In this document: piece after piece, positions 16,799 to 24,562 of the stretch
Position numbering within the stretch: position 1 is the first letter of the stretch
How the letters are laid out: each line of letters starts with the position of its first letter
Assembly: GCA_044349205.1 (NCBI GenBank)
Contig: JBIKRJ010000006.1
Coordinates: 1-28,755 of the forward strand
DNA from: UBA9547 sp044349205
GTDB taxonomy: Bacteria; Bacteroidota; Bacteroidia; Cytophagales; UBA9547
DNA length: 28,755 nt
Direction of reading: 5' to 3'
The notes under the pieces: generated by a model
Seen by the model: only the letters and a program-made list of their open reading frames with translations
The model's database searches: none
Told to the model about the DNA's origin: nothing
Translations under genes and position numbers: made by a program

Positions 16799-19294
16799 TT
16801 GAATTTTCCTTTTGAACAGTTGAAGGTTCTAAAACTACTCTCTCGCTTTTTTTTGTGGCTCACACTCGCCATGATATTACTTGCAGGTATGGCCACTTAC
16901 GCCGTCTATCAGTTCAAAGACCGCATCATTCAGCAAGTGGTTACCGAACTAAACAAGGAACTGAACACCAAAGTAACGGTACAAAAAATAGACATCGCTT
17001 TTTGGGAAACTTTCCCGAAAGTATCGCTGCATTTTCATCAAATACACATGCTGGGTGCTTTTGGCGAGCAAGCAGCCCCCTTGTTGGTGGCCGAAAAGCT
17101 GCTGCTCAGTTTCAACATTCAAGACCTGTACATGGGTCGCTACCAAATAGCAGAAAGTAGCCTCGAAAATGCCGACCTGCACTTTGTCATTCGGCAAGAC
17201 GGCCAAAACAACTTCACCGTATGGAAAAGCAAAAAAGGCGACTCTTCGGCTGTGTCGTTCGAAATGGACAAAATGCGTTTCAAAAATGTGAAAACGGTTT
17301 TCGAAAACCAATTCAACCAGCAAACCTATGATGTTTTTTGCAACAAAGGTGAGGCGCGTTTCACTTCCCAAAAGGGTTCTTGGGATGCAAAAATCGAAGG
17401 CGATTTTTTTGTGCACAAAATCAGCATCGACCTGCACGACTACCTGGCTTCCAAGCAACTACACCTCAATTCTTCGCTTGCCTACGACCACCATACCGGC
17501 TACTACTACATCAAGCCTTCAGACATCCTCATAGGCGAGTCGCTTTTCAACCTTGAAGGAATTTTTGGGGTAAAGACGGGGCAGGACATCAACCTTTCCA
17601 TTCGTGGCAAAAAAACCAATATCCAAACCATTTTGACGCTGCTTCCCAGCGACCTAAACCGCCAACTGAGCGTGTACAAAAGCGAGGGCGACCTATACTT
17701 CAACGGCAGCATCAAAGGCAAAATAGACTCGCGCTATGCCCCCGAAGCCCGCTTCGAATTTGGCTGCACCCAAGCCAGTTTTTGGCACCCCGATTTCAAC
17801 AAAAAGGTGGAAAGACTCTCTTTCAAAGGCCTTTATAGCAATGGTAAAAAATCGAATGGCGAACTGTCGAGCTTGCGGCTGGAAAATGTGCAGGGTTGGA
17901 TAGACAGCAAGGCCTTTGCCTCAGATCTGGAAGTACGCGATTTCGAAAACCCATACGTCAAATTCAATTTCAACGGCACTTTCGACATGGCCAGTCTGAA
18001 ACAGATTGCCAACGCCGAGGTGTTCGAATCGCTGGAAGGGGAACTAAAAGCCGACATGTTTTTTGAAGGCTACCAAAAAGACCTGCAACAAACCAGTACA
18101 CTGCACAAGGTCAAATCTTTTGGCAACCTGGCCCTAACGCAATGCCACTTTGTGCTGAAAGACACCAAATTCAAAGTAGAAGACCTGAACACGCAGTTTT
18201 CGTTCGACCACAATGCCATACACCTGCACGAACTTACCGCCAAAGCGCAAGGCCAAGAAATAGTGCTGAAAGGCTACTTGTACCACTACCTGATGTACCT
18301 GGCCGGCACGCGCAAAGACCTAGAAGGCGAACTGCAACTGCAAGCCAACCGCCTCGATTTGGAAAAATGGCTGCTATTACCCGAAAAAAGCCAGAACAAC
18401 GGCAAAAGCCTGTTTTCGAATGAATCGAAGTTTGTATTTCAGTGCGATGTACAACAGGCAACCTACAAAAAATTTGAATGTGCGCAGGTGAAAGGCAAAA
18501 TAGTGTGGCACAACCAAGCCCTTGTGGCCGAGGGCATTGGCCTAAAAGCCGCAGGCGGTAGCTTTGCTTTCAACGGAAACTTGGACATGGCACCCAAAGA
18601 AGGCCAAATATTGAGCGGAAAAGCCAAGTGCACCGACGTGAAGGTGGACAGCCTTATGCTCCTTTTCGACGATTTTGGTCAAAACTTCATTACCCACCAA
18701 CACTTGAAAGGAATTTTATACACCGAAGCCGATTTATACATCCCCCTTAGCCACGATTATAAAATTAACAGCAAAGCCCTGAAAGCCAAGCTACTAGTAA
18801 ACATCAAAAACGGCGAACTACAGAATTTCGAACCTATGCAAACGCTTTCGCGCTACATTGACGCCAAAGAACTGGCCTACCTACGCTTTCAAGAACTAAA
18901 AAATACGCTGCGCATCGAAAACGAAACCATTTTCTTGCCCGAAATGGCCATAAAATCGAATGTGAACACGGTCTCGATCTTGGGCACGCAAGCTTTTTCG
19001 GGCTATATGGACTACAAACTGAAAGTGTCGCTGAAAAACTACAAAAAGAAAGACCCCGACGCCGTGTTTGGCGCTATCAAAGAAGAGGGAACCAACACTA
19101 CCCTGTTTCTGAACATGAAAGGCAAGCCCGGCAACATTCAGGTTTCCTACGACACCCAGGCCGTAAAAGACAAGTTAAAAGACAGCTGGAAAAAGGAAAA
19201 AGAAGAGTTTAAAAACCTGTTTAAAAGCAAGGAACCAGCCGAAAAAAGCAAAGCCATAGAAGTGAAGGACGACGAGTACATCGAAATTGATTGA
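16799..19294 (+). CDS. AsmA-like protein with one N-terminal membrane anchor
   Basis: An 831-residue protein. Residues about 17-38 form a single membrane helix (FLWLTLAMILLAGMATYAVY) followed by a long periplasmic part of repeated beta-strand segments, typical of AsmA/TamB-like bridge proteins that move phospholipid or assist outer-membrane assembly. The C-terminal third (from about 600) matches the AsmA_2 style: NGNLDMAPKEG, GELQNFEPMQTLSRYIDAKEL and SVLGTQAFSGYMDYKLKVSL-like strands, then a Lys/Glu-rich charged tail. The start appears to be TTG at 16799, because an in-frame TAA lies just upstream and the first ATG would cut the membrane helix. It is visibly more GC-rich than the polysaccharide genes. 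The exact role is inferred from architecture only. Confidence 0.85.
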   Translation: MNFPFEQLKVLKLLSRFFLWLTLAMILLAGMATYAVYQFKDRIIQQVVTELNKELNTKVTVQKIDIAFWETFPKVSLHFHQIHMLGAFGEQAAPLLVAEKLLLSFNIQDLYMGRYQIAESSLENADLHFVIRQDGQNNFTVWKSKKGDSSAVSFEMDKMRFKNVKTVFENQFNQQTYDVFCNKGEARFTSQKGSWDAKIEGDFFVHKISIDLHDYLASKQLHLNSSLAYDHHTGYYYIKPSDILIGESLFNLEGIFGVKTGQDINLSIRGKKTNIQTILTLLPSDLNRQLSVYKSEGDLYFNGSIKGKIDSRYAPEARFEFGCTQASFWHPDFNKKVERLSFKGLYSNGKKSNGELSSLRLENVQGWIDSKAFASDLEVRDFENPYVKFNFNGTFDMASLKQIANAEVFESLEGELKADMFFEGYQKDLQQTSTLHKVKSFGNLALTQCHFVLKDTKFKVEDLNTQFSFDHNAIHLHELTAKAQGQEIVLKGYLYHYLMYLAGTRKDLEGELQLQANRLDLEKWLLLPEKSQNNGKSLFSNESKFVFQCDVQQATYKKFECAQVKGKIVWHNQALVAEGIGLKAAGGSFAFNGNLDMAPKEGQILSGKAKCTDVKVDSLMLLFDDFGQNFITHQHLKGILYTEADLYIPLSHDYKINSKALKAKLLVNIKNGELQNFEPMQTLSRYIDAKELAYLRFQELKNTLRIENETIFLPEMAIKSNVNTVSILGTQAFSGYMDYKLKVSLKNYKKKDPDAVFGAIKEEGTNTTLFLNMKGKPGNIQVSYDTQAVKDKLKDSWKKEKEEFKNLFKSKEPAEKSKAIEVKDDEYIEID

Positions 19295-19304
19295 CAATTC
19301 TCCT

Positions 19305-19334
19305 TTTGCACTCAGACGAAAAAAGGCTAATTTG
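19305..19334 (+). promoter_or_regulatory. Promoter for tRNA-Arg
   Basis: TTTG (19305-19308), 19 bp spacer, then TAATTTG (19328-19334), which reads either as TAnnTTGC or as TAnTTTG. It ends 16 bp before the tRNA 5' base, so the transcript start is a few bases upstream of the tRNA. Confidence 0.6.
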
Positions 19335-19350
19335 CGCCCCCATTTACACA

Positions 19351-19422
19351 GGCAACGTAGTTCAATGGATAGAATAGGAGTTTCCTAAACTCTAGATGCA
19401 GGTTCGATTCCTGCCGTAGCCA
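19351..19422 (+). tRNA. tRNA-Arg, anticodon CCT
   Basis: A full cloverleaf can be drawn. The acceptor 5' strand GGCAACG pairs with CGTAGCC except for A4-A69. The D arm is GTTC/GAAT with GG in the loop, the anticodon stem GGAGT/ACTCT holds the loop TTCCTAA (anticodon CCT, reads AGG), the variable loop is 4 nt, and the T arm GCAGG/CCTGC holds loop TTCGATT. The discriminator base is A. CCA is not encoded (CTT follows). The A-A mismatch in the acceptor stem is unusual. Confidence 0.93.
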
Positions 19423-19708
19423 CTTTAATCTTTAATAAATAACTGATTAACAAGCACTTACAAAACAACCTACACCTTATTTAGAAACATTTTTTTGAAT
19501 GCCTTTTGAACCTATAATCTCAAAACAAAACATTACTTGTTTTTTACACATTTTACTCAGGCAAATACTTAATGTATCTGAAGTTTATTGTTACTAGTTG
19601 ATAAGGCAGAGTGTTTTCCACTCAAATATTTTAAGATTTACAATTCATTGACTAGTTAATGAAATATAAAATTACTTTCAATTCACTTTAACCTTCGATT
19701 ATTTTCAC
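19423..19708. other. AT-rich gene-free stretch between tRNA-Arg and rnhB
   Basis: 286 bp with no credible coding frame on either strand. It holds a GAGTG/CACTC hairpin with a 5-nt loop (19609-19623) and a 20-bp near-palindrome centred on ACTAGT (19644-19663, nine of ten pairs match). I see no copy of the tRNA 3' end that would mark an att site. Confidence 0.6.
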
Positions 19709-20347
19709 TTACTGCTCAAAATCGAATGAAAACAAATCCAGCGCATTGTTCAATAGTGTAAAGCTTTTTCGGTGAAAAGAAGAAATACCGTGCTGTCGAA
19801 TACCCTCACGATGCCGAGGCGTAGGGTATCCCTTATTACTGTTCCAATCGTAATGTGGAAATTCGAGGTGTAATTTTTCCATGTACTCGTCGCGATGGGT
19901 TTTGGCTAAAATACTGGCCGCCGCTATGCTCAAATACTTTTGGTCGCCCTTGATGATGCAGGAGAAAGGAATCTTGTTGTAAGACTGTGGTCGAAACCTA
20001 TTACCATCAACGATTAGGTGCTCAGGTTGGATTGTGAGTTTCTGAACAGCCCTATTCATCGCCAAGAAGGAAGCGTTCAAAATGTTTACCTGATCTATCT
20101 CCTCGTTGTCCACAAAACAAACCTCCCAAGCAATGGCTTCTCTCTCAATCTCCCATCGCAAAAGTTCTCTTTGCTTAGCTGTCAAAATCTTAGAATCGTT
20201 GATCCATTCGTGGGAGTAAAGTGGAGGCAGGATAACTGCAGCTGCCACCACTGGACCTGCCAAACAACCACGGCCTGCCTCGTCCAATCCGGCTTCAACG
20301 CAGTGGGGCTTTAAAAATGGAAGTAGTGTGCTGGCAGACAATGGCAA
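19709..20347 (-). CDS. rnhB: Ribonuclease HII
   Basis: RNase HII cuts the RNA strand of RNA-DNA hybrids, including single misincorporated ribonucleotides. The catalytic opening GLDEAGRGCLAGPVVAAAVIL supplies the first Asp and Glu; NDSKILTAKQRELL and ASILAKTHRDEYM (later Asp) are the other family motifs, and SNKGYPTPRHREGIRQHG lies near the end. About 212 residues, normal for Bacteroidota. No ATG exists at the N-terminus. I place the start at TTG 20347 (TTG 20341 is equally possible), because a longer frame beginning at TTG 20389 would start inside the -33 promoter element and run through the -7 element. Divergent from the glycosidase gene. Confidence 0.93.
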   Translation of the reverse strand: MPLSASTLLPFLKPHCVEAGLDEAGRGCLAGPVVAAAVILPPLYSHEWINDSKILTAKQRELLRWEIEREAIAWEVCFVDNEEIDQVNILNASFLAMNRAVQKLTIQPEHLIVDGNRFRPQSYNKIPFSCIIKGDQKYLSIAAASILAKTHRDEYMEKLHLEFPHYDWNSNKGYPTPRHREGIRQHGISSFHRKSFTLLNNALDLFSFDFEQ

Positions 20348-20357
20348 AAATTTATGC

Positions 20358-20389
20358 CAAAAATAGAAACTTTGGCCGCAAGCCCACAA
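20358..20389 (-). promoter_or_regulatory. Promoter for rnhB
   Basis: Minus strand: TTG (20387-20389), 21 bp spacer, TATTTTTG (20358-20365), a full match to TAnnTTTG. It ends 10 bp before the chosen TTG start, giving a very short leader. Confidence 0.6.
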
Positions 20390-20411
20390 GAAAAAACAAG
20401 TCGCAATACGC

Positions 20412-20419
20412 TACTTTTG
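20412..20419 (+). promoter_or_regulatory. -7 promoter element for the family-3 glycosidase gene
   Basis: TACTTTTG, a full match to TAnnTTTG, 15 bp before the ATG at 20435. The -33 region would fall at about 20390, next to the -33 of the divergent rnhB promoter; no TTG there. Confidence 0.55.
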
Positions 20420-20434
20420 CCGAAGAAAAAAGAC

Positions 20435-21541
20435 ATGATGAAATTTCGCCCAATATTTTGTTGCCTTTTGTGCTTGTGGTTTTGCACCGTAACTGCTTTT
20501 GCCCAAAAAAAATATACTTTGTCCCATTTTTATACCCAGGACAGCTTGCTGACCAAGCGTACCGAACAAATTTTGGGGCAAATGAACCAAGAAGAAATGG
20601 CAGGGCAAATGATTATTCAGGCAGTGGGAAAACTAGGCAAAAAAACCACTACAGTGCAACGGCTCATTCAAAAACACCAATTAGGCGGCATCATTTTACT
20701 AAGCGGCGAAAAGAAATCTTTTCAAAAGATGGTGCATATACTGGATTCAACGGCTACGGCAAGCCGTTCGCTACCCATTTTGTATAGCGCCGATGCAGAA
20801 CCTAGTCTTGTAAACAGAAAAATAAAAGGCACACGCAAGGTGCGCAACACCTCAGAAATTAAAACCGTACAGCAATGCCGTTGGGTAGCCTCTTCCATAA
20901 GCAAAGACCTGCTCGAAATGGGTGTGCGCCAAAACTTTGCGCCTATCTGTGATCTTTCAACCGCCAACCAAGCCATTGGCAACCGCAGTTTCGGCAGCAA
21001 CCCCGACTCGGTAGCACTTCTGGCTGATGCTTTTATTCAGTTTTCGCAACAAATAGGGGTAGCTGCCACCGCCAAGCACTTTCCAGGTCATGGTTTTGTA
21101 AAAGGCGACACCCATCATGAACTGGTGTACATAGACGGCGAACTGAAGGAAACCGATGTGTACAAGCCCCTGATAGCCCGTGGCGTAGTGGGCATAATGG
21201 TGGCACACATTGCAGTGCGCAATAATCCACTTTATGACACCAAAGGCTTGCCAGCCAGTTGTTCGGAAGTGATCGTGAAAAAGCTGTTGAAAGAAACCAT
21301 GGGCTTCAAAGGTTTGGCCATTTCAGACGCTATGAACATGAAAGCCGCCACCAACATTCCGCAAGCAAGCCTAAAAGCCGCCATGGCCGGCTGCGACATG
21401 ATTTTGATGCCCCCAAACGAAACCGAAGCCATCAATAGCATAGTGGAAGAAATGAACCAAAACGAGCAGTTTCGCAAGCAAATACACGAGTCAGTGAAGA
21501 AGATTATACGATTGAAGATTTGTTTGGGCTTGATTTATTAA
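20435..21541 (+). CDS. Secreted glycoside hydrolase family 3 (NagZ-like) protein
   Basis: A 368-residue single-domain GH3 protein, probably a beta-N-acetylhexosaminidase acting on peptidoglycan fragments or other GlcNAc glycans. A signal peptide (MMKFRPIFCCLLCLWFCTVT, cut near AFA-QK) sends it to the periplasm. The NagZ-like motif AKHFPGHG (about 213-220) is followed by KGDTHHE, whose Asp-Thr-His fits the acid/base dyad. The nucleophile is expected at Asp298 in GLAISDAMNMKAA. The usual DQEGGR segment reads DAEPSLVNRK, so substrate binding may differ from classic NagZ. There is no C-terminal GH3 or beta-lactamase-like domain. The start at 20435 is chosen because upstream in-frame sequence contains the -7 promoter element and would bury the signal peptide. 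Convergent with nusB. Confidence 0.88.
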   Translation: MMKFRPIFCCLLCLWFCTVTAFAQKKYTLSHFYTQDSLLTKRTEQILGQMNQEEMAGQMIIQAVGKLGKKTTTVQRLIQKHQLGGIILLSGEKKSFQKMVHILDSTATASRSLPILYSADAEPSLVNRKIKGTRKVRNTSEIKTVQQCRWVASSISKDLLEMGVRQNFAPICDLSTANQAIGNRSFGSNPDSVALLADAFIQFSQQIGVAATAKHFPGHGFVKGDTHHELVYIDGELKETDVYKPLIARGVVGIMVAHIAVRNNPLYDTKGLPASCSEVIVKKLLKETMGFKGLAISDAMNMKAATNIPQASLKAAMAGCDMILMPPNETEAINSIVEEMNQNEQFRKQIHESVKKIIRLKICLGLIY

Positions 21542-21615
21542 TAGTCACTTGACTGTAGAATTATAAAAGTTTTTTGTCAACCCTAAACCAATCACTCGCA
21601 ACCAACCCACCACAC

Positions 21616-22785
21616 CTACGCATTGTCCAAAAGTCCGCGACCACTTTTCTTGATGATGCCTTGATCTTTCAAGTCTTTGGAAGTGCGGTCTAAAATGCCG
21701 TTGACAAATTCTTTACTACGGGGAGTGCTATACCGTTTGGCCAGTTCTATGAATTCGTTTATAGTGACTTTGATAGGAATACTGGGGAAATGAATCATTT
21801 CGGTCAATGCCATTTTTAGGATAATGACATCTACCACCGTAACGCGCTCCAAGTCCCAGTTTTTCAGGTATTTCTCGAGCATCAGCTCCAATCGGTCGTT
21901 TTCCTCGCAAGTAAGGCGGTATAAGTTTTCAAAAAACCGTTTGTCCTCGTCCCAGTCGGGTGTGATGGCCACAGGTTCCCATTTCCCATCTTCGCTGTCG
22001 TAAATGCGTTTTAGGGTTTTGTACACCATCGCTTTCACAATGCTTTTGTTTTCTTGCCAGTTGGAATCTTGGTCTTCGAAAAAAGAGTCGGTGGCAGGGT
22101 TGGCAAAAAACAATTCTTTCACTACATGTTCTACCCACGCTATTTGGGCGACCCTATCGGGAGCTTTGGACGAGGAAAGCATTTTTTTGGTGACATCGCT
22201 GGCCCTAAACTGAGTTTTGTAAAATTCTTCTACAAAATCCATGTGTTCGCTCCATCCTATGCGGTGACTTTGAAGCAGGTTGCCCAATACCTTGTTTTCG
22301 CGTAAATACTGTATAGGAAAGGATTGGTAAAAATAATCGAGGCGACCACCCTTTTCTTCGGCCACAATGCCCTTTAGTTCACTTCTGTTGTGACATACAT
22401 CGCCCAGTTCGCACAAAAAGGAAACTACTGCCAAAAAACGGTCGTAAATGGCCATGGTTTCATCGAGCATCAAACGACCCAACTTTTCGGTGTCTTTGCG
22501 GCAGTTTTCCAGATAGTCTTTTTTGGCTTTTCGCACATGGCCTTCGATGTCGGACTCAGTGCCTTTGGGGAAATCTTTTCCATCGACAACCTCTTGCAAT
22601 AGCTTGCGGGCTTGCTTGCGTTTGGTGTCTAGTTCTTCAGAAGTCAATTCTTCAGAATTGTGGAAATTGGGGCTGAACGTTTTGTCCAAGTAATCTTCTG
22701 CCAAAATAAAGTCGGAACGTTTGGCATTGTGCAGTGCATAAAGGTATTGCAAAGCTTTGGCACGGAGCAAATGGCGGTTCAGCAT
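21616..22785 (-). CDS. nusB: Transcription antitermination factor NusB, long Bacteroidota form
   Basis: NusB binds boxA RNA with NusE (S10) and supports antitermination on rRNA operons. The C-terminal 150 residues hold the NusB fold and its signature: DVIILKMALTEMIHFPSIPI, then KVTINEFIELAKRYSTPRSK and FVNGILDR. The protein is 389 residues, more than twice the length of E. coli NusB (139). It opens MLNRHLLRAKALQYLYALHNA like a NusB N-terminal helix, then carries about 220 extra, mostly helical, charged residues; this enlarged form is usual in Bacteroidota. The ATG at 22785 is preferred over an in-frame TTG at 22821, which overlaps a promoter-like element and an inverted repeat. Divergent from purH. 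Confidence 0.94.
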   Translation of the reverse strand: MLNRHLLRAKALQYLYALHNAKRSDFILAEDYLDKTFSPNFHNSEELTSEELDTKRKQARKLLQEVVDGKDFPKGTESDIEGHVRKAKKDYLENCRKDTEKLGRLMLDETMAIYDRFLAVVSFLCELGDVCHNRSELKGIVAEEKGGRLDYFYQSFPIQYLRENKVLGNLLQSHRIGWSEHMDFVEEFYKTQFRASDVTKKMLSSSKAPDRVAQIAWVEHVVKELFFANPATDSFFEDQDSNWQENKSIVKAMVYKTLKRIYDSEDGKWEPVAITPDWDEDKRFFENLYRLTCEENDRLELMLEKYLKNWDLERVTVVDVIILKMALTEMIHFPSIPIKVTINEFIELAKRYSTPRSKEFVNGILDRTSKDLKDQGIIKKSGRGLLDNA

Positions 22786-22797
22786 CGTAGAAAGAAC

Positions 22798-22829
22798 GTG
22801 GTAAATAAATTCGGTTTGCAATTTACCAC
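22798..22829. promoter_or_regulatory. Inverted repeat overlapping the probable nusB promoter
   Basis: Perfect 9-bp arms GTGGTAAAT (22798-22806) and ATTTACCAC (22821-22829) separated by 14 bp. The right arm overlaps the candidate -7 element; the left arm ends 12 bp before the nusB ATG. Compatible with an operator around the transcript start. No regulator is identified. Confidence 0.4.
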
Positions 22830-22848
22830 AATATGGGGGTTTGGCAAA
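22818..22848 (-). promoter_or_regulatory. Candidate promoter for nusB
   Basis: Minus strand: TTTG, 19 bp spacer, TAAATTGC (22818-22825). The -7 form TAnnTTGC resembles that of the tRNA-Arg promoter, with the same spacing. Confidence 0.45.
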
Positions 22849-22941
22849 AGCATTCCAACTTCTTAGTTCCTAGTTGAAAGTTAAATTGTTGAGTTGTGTG
22901 GAATCCTTGTTTGTCGTTTCTTTAGTTTGGCACAATTTTTC

Positions 22942-22949
22942 TACTTTTG
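22942..22949 (+). promoter_or_regulatory. -7 promoter element for purH
   Basis: TACTTTTG, a full match to TAnnTTTG, 26 bp before the purH ATG. The nearest TTG motifs are at 12 and 28 bp, not at standard spacing. Confidence 0.55.
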
Positions 22950-22975
22950 AGATTCGTTTTTAAAACCCTTTCAAA

Positions 22976-24499
22976 ATGTCTTCGAAAAAAATCGCTTCTG
23001 CCTTAATATCAGTCTATTACAAAGATGGTCTTGACCACATTGTGAAACTTCTACACCAGCAGGGTGTGAAAATATATTCAACGGGCGGAACACAAAAATT
23101 TATCGAAGACTTGGGCATTTCTGTCACTTCGGTCGATGAGGTGACGGGCTTCCCCGAAATTTTGGGCGGAAGGGTAAAAACGCTGCAACCCCAAATATTT
23201 GGCGGCATTTTGTTTCGTCGCGACAATACGCAAGACCAAGCCCAAGTGCTTCAACACCACATCCCTCCTATCGATTTGGTCATAGTAGACTTGTATCCTT
23301 TCGAAGAAACGGTGGCAAGCGGCGCCAGAGAACAAGAAATTATCGAGAAAATAGACATCGGTGGCATATCGCTCATTCGTGCTGGAGCCAAAAATTTCAA
23401 AGATGTGCTCATCGTTTCTTCGCGCGAGCAATATGCCGAACTTACCACCCTATTGGAAGAAAAAGAGGGCAATACCGACCTGCAAGACCGCAAATATTTT
23501 GCAGCAAAAGCATTTGACCAATCAAGCCACTATGACTCGGCCATTTTCAAATATTTCAACCAAGATTTCGACCTGCCGGTGCTAAAGGAAAGTATGCGAA
23601 ATGCCCAAACACTGCGTTATGGCGAAAATCCACATCAAAAAGGCTGGTTCTATGGCAATATGGATGCCATATTCGACAAGCTAAACGGGAAAGAACTTTC
23701 ATACAATAACCTGCTCGACGTAGAAGCGGCGGTAGGACTTATGGACGAATTTGAAGACACCACTTTTGTCATTATTAAACACAACAACGCTTGCGGACTG
23801 GCTTCGGCTCCTACTGCCAAAGAAGCCTATTTGAAAGCTCTTTCATGCGATCCTGTTTCAGCATTCGGGGGTGTCATTATTACCAATACTAAAATAGACC
23901 TGGCTACTGCCGAAGAATTGCACAAACTTTTCTTTGAAATACTCATCGCTCCTGCCTACGACAACGATGCTTTGACTCTTTTGAACACGAAAAAGAACCG
24001 TATTGTGCTAAAACGCAAACCATGTCAAATGCCTACTCGCCAGTACAAAACCTTATTGAACGGCGTACTAGCACAAGACCGCGATTTGAAAATCGTATCG
24101 GCCGATGAGCTGATGACTGTAACCAAATTGGCCCCCACCACCTCGCAAATCAAAGACCTGTTGTATGCCAATAAAATTGTGAAACATACCAAGTCCAACA
24201 CCATCGTATTTGCCAAAGACGGACAGCTAATTGCAAGTGGCGTAGGCCAAACCTCGCGCGTGGATGCTTTGAAACAAGCCATTGAAAAAGCAAAAAGCTT
24301 TGGCTTTTCAGTAGAAGGCGCTGCCATGGCCTCCGATGCCTTTTTCCCCTTCCCCGATTGTGTGGAAATTGCCTACAATGCCGGCGTTCGGGCCGTGATA
24401 CAACCCGGAGGTTCCATCAAAGACCAAGAATCCATAGACTTTTGCGACCAGCGCGGCATGACGATGGTCTTGACCGGATTCAGGCATTTTAAGCATTAA
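22976..24499 (+). CDS. purH: Bifunctional AICAR formyltransferase / IMP cyclohydrolase
   Basis: PurH carries out the last two steps of purine synthesis, formylating AICAR with 10-formyl-THF and closing the ring to IMP. The 507-residue protein starts MSSKKIASALISVYYKDGLD. The N-terminal MGS-like cyclohydrolase domain has STGGTQKFIEDLG, EVTGFPEILGGRVKTLQPQI and GGISLIRAGAKNF. The transferase domain has TLRYGENPHQKGWFYG, the catalytic Lys-His in IIKHNNACG and DPVSAFGGVI. The end, AGVRAVIQPGGSIKDQE to TGFRHFKH, is the family C-terminus. Length is typical. It diverges from nusB across a 190-bp gap with its own -7 element, and a hairpin overlaps its stop codon. No PurR-like operator was recognised. 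Confidence 0.97.
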   Translation: MSSKKIASALISVYYKDGLDHIVKLLHQQGVKIYSTGGTQKFIEDLGISVTSVDEVTGFPEILGGRVKTLQPQIFGGILFRRDNTQDQAQVLQHHIPPIDLVIVDLYPFEETVASGAREQEIIEKIDIGGISLIRAGAKNFKDVLIVSSREQYAELTTLLEEKEGNTDLQDRKYFAAKAFDQSSHYDSAIFKYFNQDFDLPVLKESMRNAQTLRYGENPHQKGWFYGNMDAIFDKLNGKELSYNNLLDVEAAVGLMDEFEDTTFVIIKHNNACGLASAPTAKEAYLKALSCDPVSAFGGVIITNTKIDLATAEELHKLFFEILIAPAYDNDALTLLNTKKNRIVLKRKPCQMPTRQYKTLLNGVLAQDRDLKIVSADELMTVTKLAPTTSQIKDLLYANKIVKHTKSNTIVFAKDGQLIASGVGQTSRVDALKQAIEKAKSFGFSVEGAAMASDAFFPFPDCVEIAYNAGVRAVIQPGGSIKDQESIDFCDQRGMTMVLTGFRHFKH

Positions 24500-24505
24500 A
24501 AATGC
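24484..24505 (+). terminator. Possible terminator hairpin after purH
   Basis: Arms GCATTTT and AAAATGC around an 8-nt loop, overlapping the purH TAA. No strong T-run follows, so termination is uncertain. Confidence 0.3.
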
Positions 24506-24527
24506 ACCTTTCCGTTTAGGCGGCTTG

Positions 24528-24558
24528 TTTGCCAATACAATCAAAAGTTTTACATTTA
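24528..24558 (+). promoter_or_regulatory. Promoter for the metal-efflux operon
   Basis: TTTG (24528-24531), 19 bp spacer, TACATTTA (24551-24558, one mismatch to TAnnTTTG). It ends only 4 bp before the ATG at 24563, so the mRNA may be leaderless or nearly so. Confidence 0.55.
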
Positions 24559-24562
24559 CAAC

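Noticed and set aside
16949..17458. A 169-codon open frame antisense to the AsmA-like gene
   Set aside because: Shadow frame inside a real gene; no domain, signal or promoter support.
19351..19708. tRNA-Arg followed by a gene-free stretch as a possible integration site
   Set aside because: No integrase gene and no repeat of the tRNA 3' end were found in the window.
21543..21554. AGTCA-CT-TGACT inverted repeat between the convergent glycosidase and nusB genes
   Set aside because: A 5-bp stem with a 2-nt loop and no T-run directly after it is too weak to call a terminator.
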